Shown here: one piece after another, positions 63,640 through 64,000 of the stretch
How positions within the stretch are numbered: the stretch's first letter is position 1
Layout: the number at the start of each line of letters is the position of its first letter
Assembly (NCBI RefSeq): GCF_025961835.1
Contig: NZ_JAOQOK010000001.1
Location: 3,162,001-3,226,000 of the forward strand
DNA from: Sphingobium sp. B2D3C
GTDB lineage: Bacteria; Pseudomonadota; Alphaproteobacteria; Sphingomonadales; Sphingomonadaceae
Direction: 5' to 3'
Length of the DNA: 64,000 nucleotides
Notes under the pieces: model-generated
What the model saw: the letters and a program-made list of their open reading frames with translations, nothing else
Told to the model about the DNA's origin: nothing
Databases searched by the model: none
Position numbers and translations under genes: made by a program

Positions 63640-63687
63640 GATGATTTCGTACGGCGTGCGTTGCGCCGGTTGGAGCTGGAGACTGCC

Positions 63688-64000
63688 ATGACGTCCAAAC
63701 CCCCTTTCCGCGCCGACCATGTCGGCAGCTTCCTGCGCCCGCAGGCGCTTATCGAGGCCCGACACGATCATGCCGCCGGCAAGATCGACGCTGCCGCTCT
63801 GCGCGCGATCGAGGACAAGGCCATTGCCGATGTCGTGGCGTTCCAGGAGAGCGTCGGCGTCAAGGCAGTGACGGACGGCGAGTTCCGCCGCAAATTCTTC
63901 CACACCGACTTCCTGCTGCAGCTCGACGGCATCGAGGAGCAGGGCGGCATGGAAGTGCAGTTCCAGAATGCCATCGGCAAGGACGTGCATTTCGCGCCGC
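63688..64000 (+). CDS. MetE-like (cobalamin-independent methionine synthase family) protein, 3' end cut by the window
   Basis: First 104 residues only. MTSKPPFRADHVGSFLRP and the segment VTDGEFRRKFFHTDFLLQLDGIE are typical of the YxjG/YxjH group, short proteins homologous to the C-terminal barrel of MetE that use a methylated folate or related methyl donor and homocysteine. GGAG at 63672-63675 and TGGAGA-like bases give the ribosome site. It follows ligAB in the same direction, 170 nt away, behind its own palindrome. Confidence 0.85.
   Translation, partial: MTSKPPFRADHVGSFLRPQALIEARHDHAAGKIDAAALRAIEDKAIADVVAFQESVGVKAVTDGEFRRKFFHTDFLLQLDGIEEQGGMEVQFQNAIGKDVHFAP

Overview
The window is a GC-rich, densely packed chromosomal segment of an alphaproteobacterium, most likely a sphingomonad (Sphingobium, Novosphingobium or Sphingomonas type). 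The evidence is the gene set rather than a ribosomal marker: a very large NAD-dependent glutamate dehydrogenase, a ChpT-type histidine phosphotransferase, an alphaproteobacterial SspB, COQ9, sigma-32, a protocatechuate 4,5-dioxygenase (LigAB), and an HTH-fused riboflavin enzyme. No rRNA operon, CRISPR array, transposase or integrase is visible.

Layout. 1-9.9 kb: 3' end of a glutamyl-tRNA synthetase gene, a TonB-like protein, then a riboflavin cluster (ribD, ribE, an HTH-fused RibB with a degenerate second domain, an EamA/DMT transporter, ribH), COQ9 and feoAB behind a candidate Fur box. 10-20.1 kb: ssb, then a long non-coding leader holding a textbook-like cyclic-di-GMP-I (GEMM) riboswitch upstream of a two-partner secretion pair (TpsB transporter, 2306-residue TpsA adhesin). 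20.1-33.6 kb: an unknown gene, a 54-residue DUF1674 protein, rsmB, rpe, a heparinase II/III-like protein, purH, a periplasmic cyclophilin, the giant NAD-GDH and a PAS_5-like protein.

33.8-36.7 kb is a small AT-richer island. It starts at the 3' end of tRNA-Thr(CGT) and ends at a 13-bp direct repeat of that tRNA end. It carries a polymorphic-toxin nuclease with a YezG-like immunity protein, then two tandem decayed toxin tips, each overlapping a paralogous putative immunity gene, plus a stray piece of the neighbouring cytochrome b561 gene.

36.9-47.6 kb: a cytochrome b561-YceI fusion, sspB, the hisB-H-A-F-E operon with a HIT protein, an amino-acid permease, a ferredoxin-like and a J-domain protein, RNase P RNA, and a solenoid-like protein ending in a TonB-like domain. 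47.7-56.9 kb (minus strand): an SLC13-type permease, an AmpD-like amidase and a chemotaxis operon (cheA, W, Y, B, R) preceded by chpT and a JAMM peptidase gene. 56.9-64 kb: RluD-like synthase, rpoH, an unknown membrane-anchored protein, crcB, a second RluA-family synthase, a 26-bp inverted repeat pair, ligAB, and the start of a MetE-like methyltransferase.

Most notable: (i) the c-di-GMP riboswitch ahead of an adhesin export system, which would tie surface attachment to the second messenger; (ii) the tRNA-anchored mini-island of toxin/immunity modules; (iii) an HTH-riboflavin enzyme whose promoter region is occupied by a near-perfect palindrome, suggesting autoregulation; (iv) several genes whose -10-like box lies so close to the ATG that the mRNAs should be leaderless.
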